Source: Colias croceus
Lineage: Eukaryota; Arthropoda; Insecta; Lepidoptera; Pieridae
Length of the DNA: 64,000 bases
Assembly: GCF_905220415.1 (NCBI RefSeq)
Contig: NC_059562.1
Span: 3,859,501-3,923,500, forward strand
Reading direction: 5' to 3'
Under the pieces are notes generated by a model. The model saw only the letters and a program-made list of their open reading frames with translations. It made no database searches and was not told the origin of the DNA. This document shows positions 25,801 through 40,800 of the stretch, piece by piece; the stretch's first letter is position 1, and each line of letters starts with the position of its first letter. The translations under genes were made by a program, and so were the position numbers.

Positions 25801-28800
25801 TTCATGTTAATGCAATTAGTGTTATGTTTAAACGTTAATAGGTTGGAATTAAAGCGTCGACAGTTTTCCCATAAATCAGAAGTGTTCGATAGTTGTTGCG
25901 CTCACGAGTTAAGTAGAAGAAAGTTTGGTGCAATTAATATCTACCCATTAGTATTACATTGACGTAGTTCTCGTATCGATTCGATGTACCGCGGCCTTGT
26001 CTTTATCACGATATTGAAGAGGTTTTATGGATTCATGAGTAAATTGTCGTATAATAATAATGTGTACACGAATGAACTCTAGGCTCCGTTCCAAATATGT
26101 GAAAAGGGTGGGTGGTCTTCTATGGCGTTTCCTGTTATGCGCATCGGATAGTGTGCAGTCAATTCTTATCAGAATAACTTCAAGTTTAAAGATGATTCAA
26201 ATTTCAATGTGAATGTATAAATGAAAGGCAAACGAAAGTACAATGCACAGATAGTATTTCGGTCGAATCTGCAAATGTATTCAGAAACTGAGTTGTAGAA
26301 TTTAGTCGATCACATTCTCTGTTGGATGGTTTTTTTCGATTTGCGCAGCAATATGCAGTTATTTTGTTTCAATAAAAAGCATTGAAAGAAGAAATATATG
26401 GACTAGTACAATTTTTGAATCATTTGGATAAATTTGAAAGCGGCGTGGCTCTCTCTTGGGTACATTTGCCAAGAGTGAATTGCTTGATTTCGTAAAGGTA
26501 TCTTGGTTTCTCGAGAGAGCTGAATAGTAACATTCTAAGTGACATGCTCGGTTTGCTTGGACACTTTACCCAAATTAGGTTTATCTGTCCGAATTCAGAC
26601 ATGTTTGTCTGGTATTTTGGCAATTTATACAGATTTTAAAGAAGGTTTCACACAGGCTATTCTCTACTACATAAGAATTAGATATTGTACGAACCGTGAG
26701 CTTGAACTCAATAAATGCATATTTATTAATAATGAATAACAGACAAATCAGTGGAAAACCTTACTCGTCACAAAAACTGAAGCACACTCTCCCCGTGTGG
26801 TTAGTAATAGGTGGTAATTAGCTTGAACAATGAAACGTTAAATTTATTTAACGGTTATATTTTTAAACGTTATGGGATGTTGCGTAGGGCGAAACGTACA
26901 TTAAAGTGCATATGGCCATTTGGCATTGGCACAAGCAGTTTGTCCAATATGCGATAAAACTAAAATGTAGGCTCTTATCGGGAACGTATTCGACACCCTG
27001 TAAAAATATTACGCCATGTGAAAAGGCATTTCTATCAACTATATAATTGGTAGAGCTTACATTGTCTTTTACAGCAGCACATAGGAGCTCTGAAGTAATA
27101 GCGAACTACTGTTTAGCAGCAATGCTAGAAATTGAATTTTTATCTGTCCTGTGTTCGTCTTTGTTGCTTAATTCTGAAATAATATATAACATTGTCTCCT
27201 GCATAGAAGTATAAAAGTTTGACCATGAACCTAAATACCCAACTTAACCTAGTACTTTTTTATTGTCAGGTTTCACGACGAGATTTGAGGTGTTTGGACC
27301 TCCCGTTAGAAGTCACATGATAAATTTGCAATTTGAGAGATCAGCTTTAAAATCGTAAGGTGCTCGTGTTGCCATATCTAGCCGTTCTCGCTGTTTTCCT
27401 TGACTTCGTTCTAATGGAATTAGTAATTATCTTCATAAGACTTGTCTTACCTTAAAAGTGGTTATGGCGCGTCTCCAAAACTATTTATACTTTACGCAAA
27501 TTTTGTACATTTGCTACTACGATTCGTATGTATGTTCTATCTCTATGGATATTTACAAATAATTACTCTTATTTTATTAATTATAAGAATGATTAGGTTT
27601 TATGAAAGTTATGTTAATTGAAAAAATAATGAATATCCAAATGTGTTTTGTACTTTTTTACAAAATCACGTTCCGTCAGAAGCAAACAAGATTTACATTA
27701 TATAATTCGTGCAGTGTAGTACGAAATAAGTAACATGTTTTTGTCGTCGTCCCTCACGCGTGTAAAAAGTTTTCTTATTATGAAGCAAGCGCCACTAACA
27801 AATTGGATAAATTGCCGGCGACCACCTGCGGCATTTTAACTGCAGATTAAGGATTTGAACATGGACTATATTAATCTTTATAAGCCGTTGAATTTCTCAG
27901 CATGATGCTTTTTGAATTTATCGGGCTTATTAAATTTAAAGCTAATTATAATCTGCCTGAATATTCAATACTTTCGTACTAATATTGTTCCTAAAGAGGA
28001 AGTATATTTAGTTTAAATTCTTTTAAACATTTGGGCACTATCTTCCAGTGGTTGTGTTTTTTAATTTACATCGTATGTATATTGTATCTACGATCCCTTT
28101 TATTGATAGTAGAATTTATTAAAATACGATACATTTACAGTACTCCAAAAGTGATAATACGCATAGAAATCTTCGTCACAGTTCGGCAACTGTCATATTC
28201 CCGGAGCCTCCGAAGACGATATGTATATAGAGTGGTTAAATGCATTTTCTTCATGCATAATTTAGTAAAATTTGTTTAGTCAAATGAAATACATTTTGGA
28301 ATTACGACAATTAGCGAAGATTTGCATGCGTATTATTAATTTTGGAGTACAGACTGTACGAGTATTTTATGTGCTGTCGAGAAACTAAGTTACCTATAAT
28401 CGTAATGAGTGGGGAAAGCGTACAAGAGAATAATGAAATATTTATTCAAATACATACATAATGTTGAAACTGCTCCAAGCATTTAATATTACCCGTAAAA
28501 TAAACAGAGACCACACTTAAAAGTCTAGCAGGAGATACATTTACGTAGCATAAGAGAAATACGTGACAATAAAAACAAGAGGTGGGACTAAATTAAGTGC
28601 TCCGTGCGGAAACGTGCGGTGTCGTAAATCTCCGACACGGAAAGCTTCCTCAATTTTCAACTGCATCCAGGTACAATGCAAACATTTATATTAACAATTC
28701 AATATATCGTGTATAATTATGTACGGTAATTCAGTAATTTATATCACCTAAGGTTGCCTGGAAGAAATCTCGTTTATGTGAGAAGGCAGCCAAGTTGTAC

Positions 28801-31800
28801 ATATCGCAACAGTTTTGCATTTAGCAGTAGCGCTTACTAAGTTTGTTTGCAAATTGACACAAATAAAATCAAAGTTTTTATTAAAATAATATATTATGAT
28901 TTGTAAAAGTTACGTGAATGATATACGAGGGCGCCGCGGATCCGTCCAGTTTCAAATTAGATTGCTTAGTTTGGATTCGTATGGGAAAGTTTCCGAGCGA
29001 GGAGTAAATTAAATGTGTTTGGATATTGGCTCGATATTGATATAGATACGAAGATATTATTTTATTGAACCTTAGTGCTTAACAATTGGGTAGGTAATAG
29101 GTAGATGGTATATCAGCTTACCTTTTAAAGGAAATAACATCTTCATAATAGATATGAAAGTTTAGTTTAAAGTCGAAAGTATGAAGGTATTTATTTAATG
29201 TTTGTGTTACGTGAGCTTGCAAAAATGTAAAAGCGTGTACTATGTTAAAATTTTGCCTAGTCATATCAATGTGAGATTCATTATTGAACAGTACATTATA
29301 ATTTGTTCGACACTACGAATGTGATACTCGGAAATTATGTGGGTTAATGTCGTAGAAAGTGATGGCAAAATTACACATGTAAAAGGGGAATTTAGACATT
29401 TTAATTACATTTATTGCTTGATAAACGCGTAGAAACGGTAAAAATATACCGGTATATTGTCGCCGAAAAACCACTCTGTAAAGTTATTATCTCATTCAAA
29501 CCGTCGAGAAAAATGTTTAAACAGCTAAAATTTAATGCAACTCAAACATTTGGCGACGAAAAGCATTGGTATAATGCTCATTGCATTTTTTGCGATCGTC
29601 TGATGTTTGAAAATTGGTGTTTCAACTTAATACTGCACTATAAACGTTGAAAAAAGTATTATATTCTAAAATCCGTTGGCAGTTCCCAAAAGGAGTTAAA
29701 ATAATCTTTTAAAATATTTGAAACTTTCTGTTTGTTAAATCTTAATTGACGTTTCCCTTAGGCAGACTATAGAGACAAATTTCGGGATTTTCATATAAGT
29801 AGATAATAACAATTATTATCCGTAATTGTACGTTCAATATTATAAATTTATATTTAGTGAAATGCAATACAAAAATAAAATGAAAACGAACATGAACAAA
29901 TTGAGATACAGTAAATGATAAATCCCTTATAACGTAAAGGGCTACTTATATTTACCCTGGTAATACATCAGCAGAAATATACGTATCGTATATCACAGTT
30001 CTTTGTTCAAGCGTCCAAAGCAATTACTCCTTTCTTCAATATTTTCATCCGTTTCTATTCACGTTGGTAAAAAGGAAACGTGAAAAATACGTTTCTGCTA
30101 GCTAGTCGGTCAAGTGGCATTGCTTCAGAGAATTTTCTTATAGCTCCATTTGTACAATATTGGTTTTTAATTTTCATTTATTGAGATCTCGATTTGAGTT
30201 ACAATCGATTAAATAGCTAGTAGAGTAGATAGCTTTAAAGATTTCATTTTAATAAAGAATTGAAGGGTGTTTAATATCGAATGATATTATTCAAAGGAGA
30301 AATGAATTATGATTGGAATTATCGGAAGTTAATAATCGGAGGTGTATATTAAAAGCAGTCAAGATATTAATTTCATCTTTAGTTGTAAATCTCTCGAGAA
30401 TTTCATTCAACTATAAGTTGTATCCATCATACACTTTTATATTGGATTCCGCTTCTAGATTTACCTTCTTGGCTCGTTCGTTTAAAGATCCCTAGTATGT
30501 TGTAGAACTATATTATAATTACATACTAGGCGTATAAGCCCTATTACACAGTGTCGTTTGATGGATAGAGTAACAGGCTATTACCACATCGTCATTCGAC
30601 AATGGACCCCCAATGTAATGAGCGCTCGGAGCGTAACCAACCATGCCCGAAACGAGTCATGGTTGTCTTTTCATATATGTGGACAAAGAATTGACCGCTA
30701 TTTAGTGGTTGCTGCAGGGTTCCGTTTTACACTATTATAGTTTGTAGTACAATTAGTGTGGTGCTCTGTCCGAAGGTTGTTTAACAATAAAGAGTTACTA
30801 GCAATTGCAGCAATAATGAAAAGTGGTCTTGAGAAAATAGGAAAAGCCGGATTGTAAACATCTATCTAATATTCCGAGAGGCGTTCCTTCATTTTGATCA
30901 TTTCAATTATCATTATAAAAATTTCGAAGTTTACACATACATTGATATAATACCTACTACGTAGTAAGTAAGTATCTTTACACTTGAATTAGAAGATGAT
31001 GATATGAAACATGATAAAGTTAATAAAAGGAAATAACTGGTTAATTAGCTTGCAAGTGAAACAAATTAGTTTGATGGTGTTGCACATGAAGCTGTTTCAA
31101 TGATTGCAAATCAATGTTTGAGGGCTGAAAACGAGAACACTTGATGAAGCAATTCAAGTTTATGCCAACGAGAAAATGTATGCAAACGATCGAACTGGGA
31201 CAAACGTGCGAAAATATTTTTCCTCATTGCTCTGTGAATATACATGTGTGTGACGGAATAATGGCTAATTGGGATATTGTTTTTGTGTGTGTTAGTGTAA
31301 CACAACATGGGGTTAATTTAAAGCGAAACCGAATTACTGTAAAAGTAGTTTGCGAATGATAAACGGGATAATTAATGGACAATATAAAGAACAGTGGTTT
31401 AAATAACGTTTTAGTTCTCTTGTGAATAGAAAGGTTAGGGTAGCAATATTTACCTTATTTTGATGTCATCAAGCTTTTTGTTAGGACTACTTCAAGACAA
31501 GTTAGAATAATGATTCGGTCGATTCGCATGCATGAATTATAATTTTATGGATTTTATTTTGTGTGTGGCTTTTATCGAGTATATTCGTAAAACATTTTAG
31601 TATTTATAGTATTCACCCATTGAAAAAATATTCACCCTCGCGGTAAACCTTAATGGTAGAGGGTTTTAACATTAAATATTACAAAATAAATGATTCCTTT
31701 TTACATTTCTGTTTTTGTGACGTGTAGCGGATTATATGCGAAGTATTGTTATTACTTATTATAATAGATGTTAGGTACTACTATGTGATACAAACATAAA

Positions 31801-34800
31801 TTATTATGTCTCCATAGAGCCGGTGTTGATCATTTCGAAATGCCGTAACATCACCCTGTTTGACAGTTTGCAGAATAGTTAATAATTTTGTGCTGCGATG
31901 AACGTTGAAATGTTTAGCTGGCTCCTGAAACTAGTTGGGAAGTGAATGAATATTGGAGTCGAGTCAGGTCTCAGTGTACCACCATTCGAGCGTCTCTTGT
32001 TCAGCTCAATCGATATTCCTGTCGCGAGATTCCTCAAGTCGTCGTGATGAAGTTATTACGTAATTGCATGGGATTATTTTTGCAAGGCTGTGGTTGGAAT
32101 TGTATTTTAATACAATTTTAATTAAATGCTGGATTGTCTTAAAATACTTTGATGAGACTTTATGTTTCAAACTAAATGTTATTGAATGGTATTGGCGTGA
32201 TCGTTCAGCAGTATATTTGATAACTGGTTAACTATTTATATATTTTTTAAAGAAAATATCTAAGAGCCAAGGAAATTACCTGTTAAAAAGCTACAGAAAA
32301 TAAATATTTCAATTTAAAAGACAAAATATGTTAAACACTTTGCCGTAAATATTTAGACATAAGTTTGTTCCAATAAAACTGGACTACTTATCTCAAGCGG
32401 AAATCTCAATTAACAAATGTTAGAGTAGATTAAAGTTTAAAACGTGCAATCCGTACATGTTTTTCAGTGGGAAAAGTGTTGAGTTAGCACGCCTTAGTTT
32501 TGTTTGCGAATATGATCGATATCCTTCCTATACGCTCGTATGAAAATGAAAGGTACAATTCTATATCGCCTCATTTGATACGCCTGAAAGGGAATTTTAT
32601 TGATGTATTGAAAACTACTTCAACTAGTAATAAATATAGGACGAAGAATATTATGCATAATGTTGAATAAAATGTTTTTGTATGGAACTTGGTTGAAAAT
32701 TATAGTTGCTAGGTATTTATGATTTAAAAAGATAATATATATTTACCTACACTTTCTTTTGCACCAGCTCGTTTACCATAGACATACTTTTTAATCCATA
32801 AAGTTTTTTCATGGCAAAATGTAGTCTATGTGATATGTCCTTCTCCAATATTACTATTATTTTATTAGTCGGCAACTTCATCTAAATCAATTCAGTTATT
32901 AATGTTTTTAAATGTTGGTATTACATAAGTCTACATATTTTCTTACGTTACTCATTAAATTTAGAAAACAACTGGGTGCACAAAAGTGCTCCTGCTCAGA
33001 ACGGGGTGCACAAGTGGAAATTAATTAAAACGACTAATTGCTTTTACAAACGCCGATAGTATAACTATATGCGGAAATCTCCATTGCCGGCGAGGTGTAA
33101 ACAGTTGCGTGGATTAACGAGAGATGTTTACACGGCTGGTGGTGTGCAGCGGCCGTGTGTGATTACAGGAACTGAGGAATGTTTTGTTGGCGCTCGTGTC
33201 TATGTGGCTTTGTGTTCGATTGGATTTTATACAAATACTAGCTTACCGCCCGCGGCTTCGCCCGCTTTGTCTAAAACCTTATAAATTATATACTAAAACC
33301 TTCCTCTTCAATCACTTATATTAAAAAAACCGCATCAAAATCCGTTACGTAGTTTTAAAGATTTAGGCATACAAAGGGACATAGGGACAGAGAATGCGAC
33401 TTTGTTTTATACTATGTGTTTAAGATTGAAACGTTGGGTCGTGGGATTGCAAGTAATGTAGTACATGCTTATATTTCGACGGGTTATATTCTAGGTTCAG
33501 GCTGTAAGTCTTTTGCCGTTGTACAAAGTACATATCAGGCAGCTACCGATTTTTTTTTCGTATCAAAATTGTTATTATCAAAGAACATGGCAAATCCCAG
33601 TGTTCCCAGTTTCCCAGTATAACTTTATTGGACGGATAAATTTTAACCAAGGATTGAAAAATCGGCCCTTAATGTGTTAGGTTGTTAGTTAGTTAGCCTT
33701 TTGCCGTTAGGGGATGCAGAAAAATGGCAATGCCTATTCACTAGAACTGACCAATTCAGTTCTAGTTACCTAAGGTAAATTATTAAAAAAATCTTGTATT
33801 GAAAGATATATTCCTCAAATGGATTTCGAATTGTGAGTTGTAATTTCAGGACATTATATATTTAAACAAGTAAAACGCGGTTCTTATTGTATTATATGTC
33901 CCAAATTCCCAACGTAAATGATGAGCAGCTTCATAGAACAAATTTATATAACGAAGGTATCTCGTCTAGATTATAATCTTGCTTGGTCTTAAAGAATTAA
34001 GAAGCTCAGGTGAGCCTTGGTTTTCTGTTAAATATTTAATTAAAGGCATAATGCCCGTGGTTTATAGCTAATTAGCGTTTTTCTTTGGTATTTAAAAGAG
34101 TTGAAAATCCAAGATCGATTGAGAGAAATAAATCCAATTAGAAACGACACTTTCTCGGCCGTTTGTCGGATGTGAGCCCGTTGCGCGTCCTGCCTCGATA
34201 TTTTATGTTCTATTTCATTTTCCAAGTGTAAATATCTAAATATGTTCGATCATTCTAGGAACGGTTCATCCGCTAAATGGCCAGTGTTATACTTTGCGTA
34301 AACTACAATTATTTTCCATCTAATATGGTAAAAATATAACATTGTTTGAGCTATCAATTTCCTCATTTACTTCCTACAAAACGAAATAACATATTGTATT
34401 ATGTATGTATAATTTACATGTTGCTAATTGCTAAAATTGTGCCAAAATATGTAACTATCCGGTGCAATTTGCGATCGTGACGTAAGCAATTTTTCACGTT
34501 ATACCTATGTATGATTAGAAATGCTCTGAAATCAAAAATGTATTGAATACCTAACGATACTGATAACGATAATTTTTATGTAAGTATTATAAAATTTTAT
34601 GTAGGGAAGTAATCTATTTTATCATATGATGCTACTGATACACGTTATAACGTTCAGCTAAAGCAGTTTTTAAATAGAATTTACCGCACAAGAGCATTGT
34701 CGCAAGAAATCCTTTGAGCGAACCTTTTACTTAACGCTTATTGTACTTACTTGCATGTTTGAATAAATGCACTAGAGGTTTAAGTGGAAATTAGGTCGTT

Positions 34801-37800
34801 GCATGCGGATGTCTAAAAATAATTGCAAATACGCAGTATTATCGACTCCACCTTTCAATTGATACGTGAAATCGATGATAATAATAGATAATTCATATTG
34901 GTAAAAAGTTTTAATTTTAAAATGGAAGTAAAACCTATTCTGTTGTATTTGATTTGGCTTGGTTGGTAGTGGCTCTGCCTTTCAAGCTAGAGGTCTTGGG
35001 TTCTTTTCCCACCCAGGGCAAATATTTGTGTGATGAACATAGATGTTTGCTCTGTGTCTGGGTGTTAATTATCAAATTAAGTATTTATTTAAAATTATAT
35101 AACTATGTGTATGTTTATCAGCCATCTGGTTTCCATAACACAAGCGAAAGCTTAGTATGGGATTAGATCGTCCCGTGTGTGAAAAATTGTCCTAAAATAT
35201 TTATTTATTTAATAATTAACTTAATAGGATGGAAGATAGTGTTCAAGTTACCGTAGACATATAGGTAAATAATTGAGTAAAATTGGAATCACTGCGATAA
35301 TTCAGATTCTTTGGCGAATCGAAAACAATTTTCTAGGTTTACAGTTCGTTAAAACCTTGAAACGGAAAATGTTACGATTCGGCAAATTGCGTGCCGTAGG
35401 CGGATGCTAACAAAACAGAGTTGAATATAGATTGATTCCAAAATATACTTCGCGAATTACCTAATGCTGATGGTTTAATCATAAAACTGAAGTCTCGTAT
35501 CCCCATTATACGAATACTAGCTGCTCCGCACTTCTGTTAGTCGTAGCGTGATGATATAATATAGCCTATAACCTTCCTCGATAAAAAAAGCTATCTAACA
35601 CCGAAATAATTTTTCAAATCGGACCAGTAGTTCCCGAGATTAGCGCGTTCAAACAAACAAACAAACAAACTCCTCAGCTTTATAATATTAGTATAGATAT
35701 AACATTATTGTTAGGTATGAGCAAGATACGTTTCACATCTGTTTCACGGATCGCTTTTCTTTGCGTGTAAGAACGTGAGCCTTCTTGCTTTGATAATAAT
35801 TATTATTGTTGAAATATATTAAACTAGACACTAAAATAATTGGTTTTAGATAAACGCTACTTCCAGTTTACAGTGTCAATTATTTAGCAATTTGAAAACA
35901 CTTTCTGTAAACTGAGAACGGATCGATTTCCAATAACCTTTATTGTATTAAAATTTTAATTAAGTTTATACTTGGGGGCTGTTAAGTTTACAGCCGTTTA
36001 TTTTGTGTAGTTTTTGAATAGCCAATTAACAAGCTTTGTCGTTGACCCATTTTATAATATTTTACATTTTTAGTAATGCTGTAAAGTGCACAGTTTTTAT
36101 GGTTAATTCTTATCGTTGCATACCTTAAAAAAATCAGGCTTTTATAAGAGAAATATGCGACAAGTATGCGACTTTTTGGCATTCTGTTGGTAATATTATA
36201 AGCATAGTTACTAGCTGACTCGCAAACCATATGCCAGGACAACCTTATCACTTACGTATACAAATAATTTTCAATCTATTCTCTACATAGACGAGACTCT
36301 TGATTACCAAATTTGGTCCAATTTTTATATTAAACAATAAACACACATTCAAATCACTGAACACAACACGTGTTAAAACCACGTACGAGTCATATGTAAA
36401 CAAGCTCTTTGAATAGCTGACGCGTTGTTTATTTAAAATAAACAACGTTTTTTCTAAACCATTTGTGGTTTCGCTGATACATGCTGTCTGTGAACAAATA
36501 AGATTACTATTTGTTTGTATCGATTTATCCTATTGTTTAGGGTTATTAGAGTCAGATGTTGATGGGAGTTATATTTTGGTTGTTTATGTATTTATTAGAT
36601 TTTCGTATTTGAAAGATAATGATCCAAGATAGATATCGTATTTCATAACTCTCATGAATTGCGAAAAAATAATAGCATACCTATCACAGGTAATAGATTA
36701 TTATTTGTTTAATATTCACAGCCCACACTGTTCTGAGAAGGTTTATTTGCTTTCATCTAAAATAAATATATCTATTGAAGCGTGATTAAGATAATATTTA
36801 TCGTATACTTAATGAAAATAATAAAATTATAGTATGTTCTCAGTTCCGAAATTCAACTAAAAAATATTATAGTAGTAAATGATTGTAATGTTTACGTTTA
36901 AGATATATGGTCCATAATCTTTAACGGCTTCCGCGCGGTCGTTCATCATTACACTTTTATTAGCACTTTTGATCTGTAAAGTAATTGGAGTTCCATAAAA
37001 CGGCCACATGGGCAATATCAGGCGGCGCTATAGTTAGGGAATTTTAAATGTGACTCGGATTTTAAAATTAAATAAGTTTTTACAACATGAATTGACTTCC
37101 TTTTTATATTTTTCTATGCCTCAAAGAGTAAAAATACATATATATGATGTAAAGTAACGACGCTATTTGAGACGAATAAACATCAAGACGCAAACCTGCT
37201 CTGCATAGATAATGTTGTGCTAACTTCTAAAATTTCTTGCTCAACGCGATCAACTAAGTCCTTTTGATACATAGGTACCCTAAATGTTTTTGCGCGCTGA
37301 TTTATTACAACAGTAAAACAGCATGAAGGCTTAAACTTGGCACATGTAGAAAATCTCACTTCCAGTATTTGACTTATCGTATTACTACATTACTCGAGTC
37401 GTTGGCGTAGTCGTATCGTAAGCGTATCGTCTACAAGCGGAGTACGAAGCCAACACCACGTTCAATGTTAAAATCAGCACACGATATAGAGACGTCTTGT
37501 ATATGAATTCTTATGATACAAGATGTCTTATGTCTAGTGTGCGAAGGGGGTTGGCTCTGCTGGCTCTTACACTATACCCGACGCACGGCTAGACGCGCTG
37601 ACTCCCGCGACCGCGTAGGTAATTGATTCATTAAACTTGTGACGCGAATTGGTTTTAATCGATCGAGTTGTTCGAGAGCTACGTCAACGTTAATTGAATT
37701 TCCCCGTGATATGGAGGCTCGATAAATGATTTATGGTGTGGCCGTTTCGTGTTCCATTATTTATACTGGCTGTCACTATTCTTTGATTTCAATGGTCAAT

Positions 37801-40800
37801 CAAATTGGAATTAGCTTCAATGTTTGGGTTTCGTCTTTTAATTTATACATTCGTACATTCGTACCTAAATATTCTTCCTTATGATTTATGGGTTTTTAAA
37901 CGGTGATCATCTGTTAGAATGTCTAATGGCTTGCTGCTACTATGCCTTTTGAAGTCATCGACCATAATAATTATCACCTGCCACAGATTAGGAATAATGG
38001 ATGCCTTTGACCTATACTTCTCTGATGATTCTTGTACTTATACTTCTCTTCTCCCCTTTATAAGAAAGACAATAATGTTTTTTATGTATTGTTACAGTAA
38101 CGGACCGGTGGAAGGCGCGTATGGTCCACAACACAGCCCCGTGTCGCGGTCGGACGCCTCGACCGAGGACGCGGAGCTCTCTGCTGCGCTTGCGCATCAA
38201 CACCATCTCGCTATGCAGGTCTGTATGACAATATTGTATATAATATAATTATTTTAAACGGGGAGGTATTATACCCTGTGGAATCTACTGTTTTTCTTGG
38301 TTTGACACTAGATGAGAAGCTACAATGGGGGGCCCATATTACCACCACCGCTGCTAAGCTCAGCTCAGCTGCATATGCAGTGAGAAGAATAAGGCATCTC
38401 ACCGATGAAGAGACGGCTAGATTGGTTTACTTTAGCTACTTTCATAGCATTATGTCCTATGGAATTCTACTATGGGGCAGGGGTGCAGATATAGAAACTA
38501 TATTTATACTACAGAAAAGAGCCATACGCTCTATATATAATTTGCGTGCTCGAGACTCACTAAGAGATCTCTTTAAGAATACTGGTATCCTTACTGTACC
38601 GTCGCAGTATATATTTAATAATATTTTATATGTACACAATAACGCTTATTTACACACAAAAGTAGGAGATAGACATTGTTATGACACAAGAAACAGAAAT
38701 AAAATTGAAATTCCATTTTTCCGGCTAAGTTAAAAAATTTATTTATGGGTCAAGGTATACGCTTTTACAACAGAATTCCTCATAATATTAAAGAGTTCAG
38801 TAGTTCTAAATTTAAAACTTATATAAAAAATGTACTTATTCAGAGAGCCTATTACAGTATTAAGGAATATATGGACGATAAAAACCCATGGAGGGTTGTC
38901 GCGTAAAAACCACAGGACAGTTCTTTGGCATATTATGATTATAATGTACATATAACACATATAATGTATTTTGTAAAATTAAATTGTAAAACTGACATGA
39001 TTAAAAAGAGCAACTATGGAGTTTCTTGCCGATTCTTCTCCGTAGATACTGCTTTCCGAATCGGTGGTAAATGTTAAAATATGTAATGACGTTTCAAAAG
39101 TGCTTCTAAAAGAAGTCTAATTGAATAAATAAATGTTTGAGTTTGAGTTTGAAAATATGACAATGATTGAAAGCTGATTAAATTCGCTGATGGCAGTGGT
39201 TCCTTTAGTCCAGAAATCGGTCCCTTCCGAGCCAGAAATCGGTCTAAATTCCACTTGCCTAGCAAAAACTTTATTTTCTCTGATATCTGTGGCCTAAAGA
39301 GCGGTAGGAAAGCGAGCCAAAACAGTAAGGAATTCTTTTATACAAAGTTATATTTGGCAAATATCTCTTGTAGGCCGGAGAATATCCAGTGGGCGGAGGC
39401 GTGGAGGCGGAGTACAGCCAGTACGTGTCGTCGCCGGCGGCCCACTACAATCATATGGGACACCTTACAATGGCGCCTTCGCAGAAGTACCCTCATGTAA
39501 TTATTATTTTACCTCAAACGTAATTAATATTTATGTGTCTCTTGTATCACAAAATCTTTCACAATCACAGTATTTAATACAATTGTGTACAAAAACAACA
39601 AATGACATTTGTTACTCTGTGTAAGACGTTTAAAACAAACCTAGCTATGCGTTTTTAAATAAATAACAATTACACACAGCACTTACCTTTACTTACTTGG
39701 TTAAATGCATTTTTTTTAATAAAACTTGCCTATGCATGCAATCTCAACAGTTTTAAAAATGACAAACATTACATTAAAATAAAAAATGTGTGCGTGTACT
39801 AGTGTACACACGTAAGAAGTGAAACTCCTTGACCTTATTTTTCAAAAAATAATTGACTATATGCAACTGTACAGAAATACGTCGAATCACGCGTGGAAGG
39901 GATAAGAAAAAGATGGCGCGTAACGGAAAAATGTCACGCGTAACGAAAAAATGTTACACTAATTTTTTTTTCAACCCCGATAAAGAAGTTTCACTTCAAT
40001 AAACTTGTTTTCTGCAGGTGATGGAAGCGGTGTCTGTGGGCGGCGGGTACGCGGGCGCGGGCGGCGCGCACTACGGCACGTACGCGCACTACGGCGCCGC
40101 ATATCCGGCGCAGCCGTACCTCGTCGATACGCAGATGCCGCCGTATATGACGCAGGTAGGGTAGTAGGGTTTTGGCTATAGACTGTGTATTTTTTGGAGA
40201 ATAATTCTTTTGAAGTACAATTTTCCTTTAAAACAACTTTAAAGTTACAGTAATTGAATGTATTGATAGGAGACATTCAAGAACTTATTACAGTGTAATT
40301 TAACTTATTTCCATTTAAATATTTGCACACCCAGATAGTGGGTATGGGAATACATTCTAATTTATTAGCGTTATAACATTGTAATAATAACATCTATGTT
40401 TGTAACTACATTCTTGCAAATATGTAAATGTAATTTGAACTTGAATTTTAATTTGAGGTTTTATTTTTGCAACATCGAAGCTGGTCATTCAAATTTTTAA
40501 GCTCAGAATGTAAAAATCTAAATAGAAAGATATTAATTAATTAAACATTATTTTCAGGAATATGTCGAAGGCGGCGGTAGCGCATCGCCCCGCAGCGCGT
40601 CGCCTGGGGCCCTCCCACCTCAACACAATTTACATCTACAACAAAGGTATATTTCGTTGCATTCATTATATATTTGTTTATTTAAAATAAAGCTTCACTG
40701 CCCAAAAATAAATATGTTTTTTCTCTATACCATAAAACAATAATATGTCAAAGTCAATTAAAACTCTTTCATACTTCATTCAATCATTTTTAAATATACA

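Larger units (their letters stand above)
16882..38097 (+). other. p120ctn intron 1 (21.2 kb)
   Basis: AT-rich intron. I found no exon-like GC-rich frame here that also matches the phase of its neighbours. It holds a LINE 3' tail (24003-24118), a family A element (33237-33418), a tRNA-type SINE (34950-35206) and a family D element (35517-35698). Open frames of 60-90 codons (e.g. 17895, 19482, 28031, 29414, 31141, 33069) have no domain features and look random. Confidence 0.55.

Noticed and set aside
38278..38733. A host gene of 151 codons
   Set aside because: Reverse transcriptase C-terminal remnant of a LINE bounded by a 9-bp target duplication.
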